Of a DNA stretch of 64,000 nucleotides, positions 63,762-64,000 are shown one piece after another. Numbering within the stretch: position 1 is the first letter of the stretch; every line of letters starts with the position of its first letter. The translations under genes were made by a program, and so were the position numbers. The DNA comes from Pseudomonas sp. MYb118. Lineage in GTDB: Bacteria; Pseudomonadota; Gammaproteobacteria; Pseudomonadales; Pseudomonadaceae. Location: NCBI RefSeq assembly GCF_040947875.1, contig NZ_JBFRXN010000002.1:1364001-1428000 (forward strand). Reading direction: 5' to 3'. The notes below the pieces were generated by a model. It searched no databases and was not told the origin of the DNA. It saw only the letters and a list, made by a program, of their open reading frames with translations.

Positions 63762-64000
63762 CTACACATTCCTGCCCTTCACCCGCCGACTCAAAAACCC
63801 AAAAAACTCCCTGCGCATTTCCAGCGTCTCATTCGCCAGGTGATGTCGCCCCTCGGGCAGCATCAACACCTGCGGACGGTTGAACTTGGCTTTCAGCACT
63901 TCGAGGTTGTGCTGCCAGTCCACCGTCATGTCTGCCTGCCCCTGCACGATCAGGGGCTGCCGGTTGCTGGCCGGTGCAGCTTCGATGCGCTTGATCCAGC
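63762..64000 (-). CDS. Alpha/beta hydrolase, C-terminal part (continues beyond the window)
   Basis: Only the last 78 residues are present, since the start lies past position 64000. The fragment holds the late beta strand with a candidate acid (PLIVQGQADMTVDW) and the catalytic His region (MLPEGRHHLANE), typical of lysophospholipase-type serine hydrolases. The stop is TAG at 63762. Nothing more can be said about substrate. Confidence 0.8.
   Translation of the reverse strand, partial: WIKRIEAAPASNRQPLIVQGQADMTVDWQHNLEVLKAKFNRPQVLMLPEGRHHLANETLEMRREFFGFLSRRVKGRNV

Overview
The window looks like chromosome of a fluorescens-group Pseudomonas. The evidence is high GC with strongly C/G-ending codons, Pseudomonas-type REP sequences at most gene ends, and a gene order (trmB-thiG-thiS ... 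rpoH-ftsX-ftsE-ftsY ... rsmD-coaD-mutM-ilvD-folA-thyA-lgt-ptsP-rppH-ilvA-rpiA-serA) that I recall as the P. aeruginosa PAO1 PA0382 to PA0316 segment read in descending order. The synteny statement is from memory and was not computed. No rRNA, tRNA, prophage, insertion sequence with two IS ends, or CRISPR array was seen.

Layout. 1-5 kb: tRNA methylation, thiazole synthesis, a DUF423 membrane protein and the transglycosylase mtgA. The last two sit between inverted copies of a ~320 bp dispersed repeat. 4-8.4 kb: rpoH and ftsX-ftsE-ftsY, all leftward. 8.7-14 kb: an M16 protease pair, rsmD, a YheT-type hydrolase and an AraC regulator broken by a one-base frameshift. 14-20 kb: a mercaptopyruvate sulfurtransferase, then a long-chain alcohol/aldehyde oxidation cluster (laoR, laoC, laoB, laoA) and coaD. 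20-27 kb: ferredoxin, mutM, an HDOD protein, an rRNA methyltransferase, a REP-associated tyrosine transposase (RAYT) between two near-identical REP pairs, and ilvD. 27-33 kb: a phosphorylcholine-phosphatase-like enzyme, a cystine transporter, folA, and a conserved but uncharacterised DUF2868/DUF3482 membrane-GTPase pair. 33-40 kb: an accessory phosphonate cluster (PhnZ-like HD oxygenase, FAD oxidoreductase, three-part ABC importer, LysR regulator). 40-44 kb: divergent cadA/cadR with a clear MerR-type operator, then an unrecognised lower-GC gene. 44-54 kb: thyA, lgt, a TSUP exporter, an NRDE protein, ptsP, rppH, a HAD phosphatase, ilvA and rpiA. 54-64 kb: two tandem SdiA-regulated-type beta-propeller paralogues, a FAH-family enzyme, D-2-hydroxyglutarate dehydrogenase divergent from serA, and small envelope and periplasmic proteins.

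How the genes work together. D-2-hydroxyglutarate dehydrogenase removes the D-2-hydroxyglutarate made as a SerA side reaction. LaoA/B and LaoC successively oxidise alcohols to aldehydes and acids under LaoR. The phosphonate importer would feed the FAD and HD enzymes. ThiS donates sulfur to ThiG. FtsY with FtsEX links membrane targeting and division. The backbone is ordinary core genome. The accessory material is the RAYT/REP population, the phosphonate cluster, the cadmium locus and the orphan gene at 43.1-44.0 kb. Twelve of the 14 convergent gene junctions carry REP sequences, whereas only one divergent junction does, and that one is next to the RAYT.
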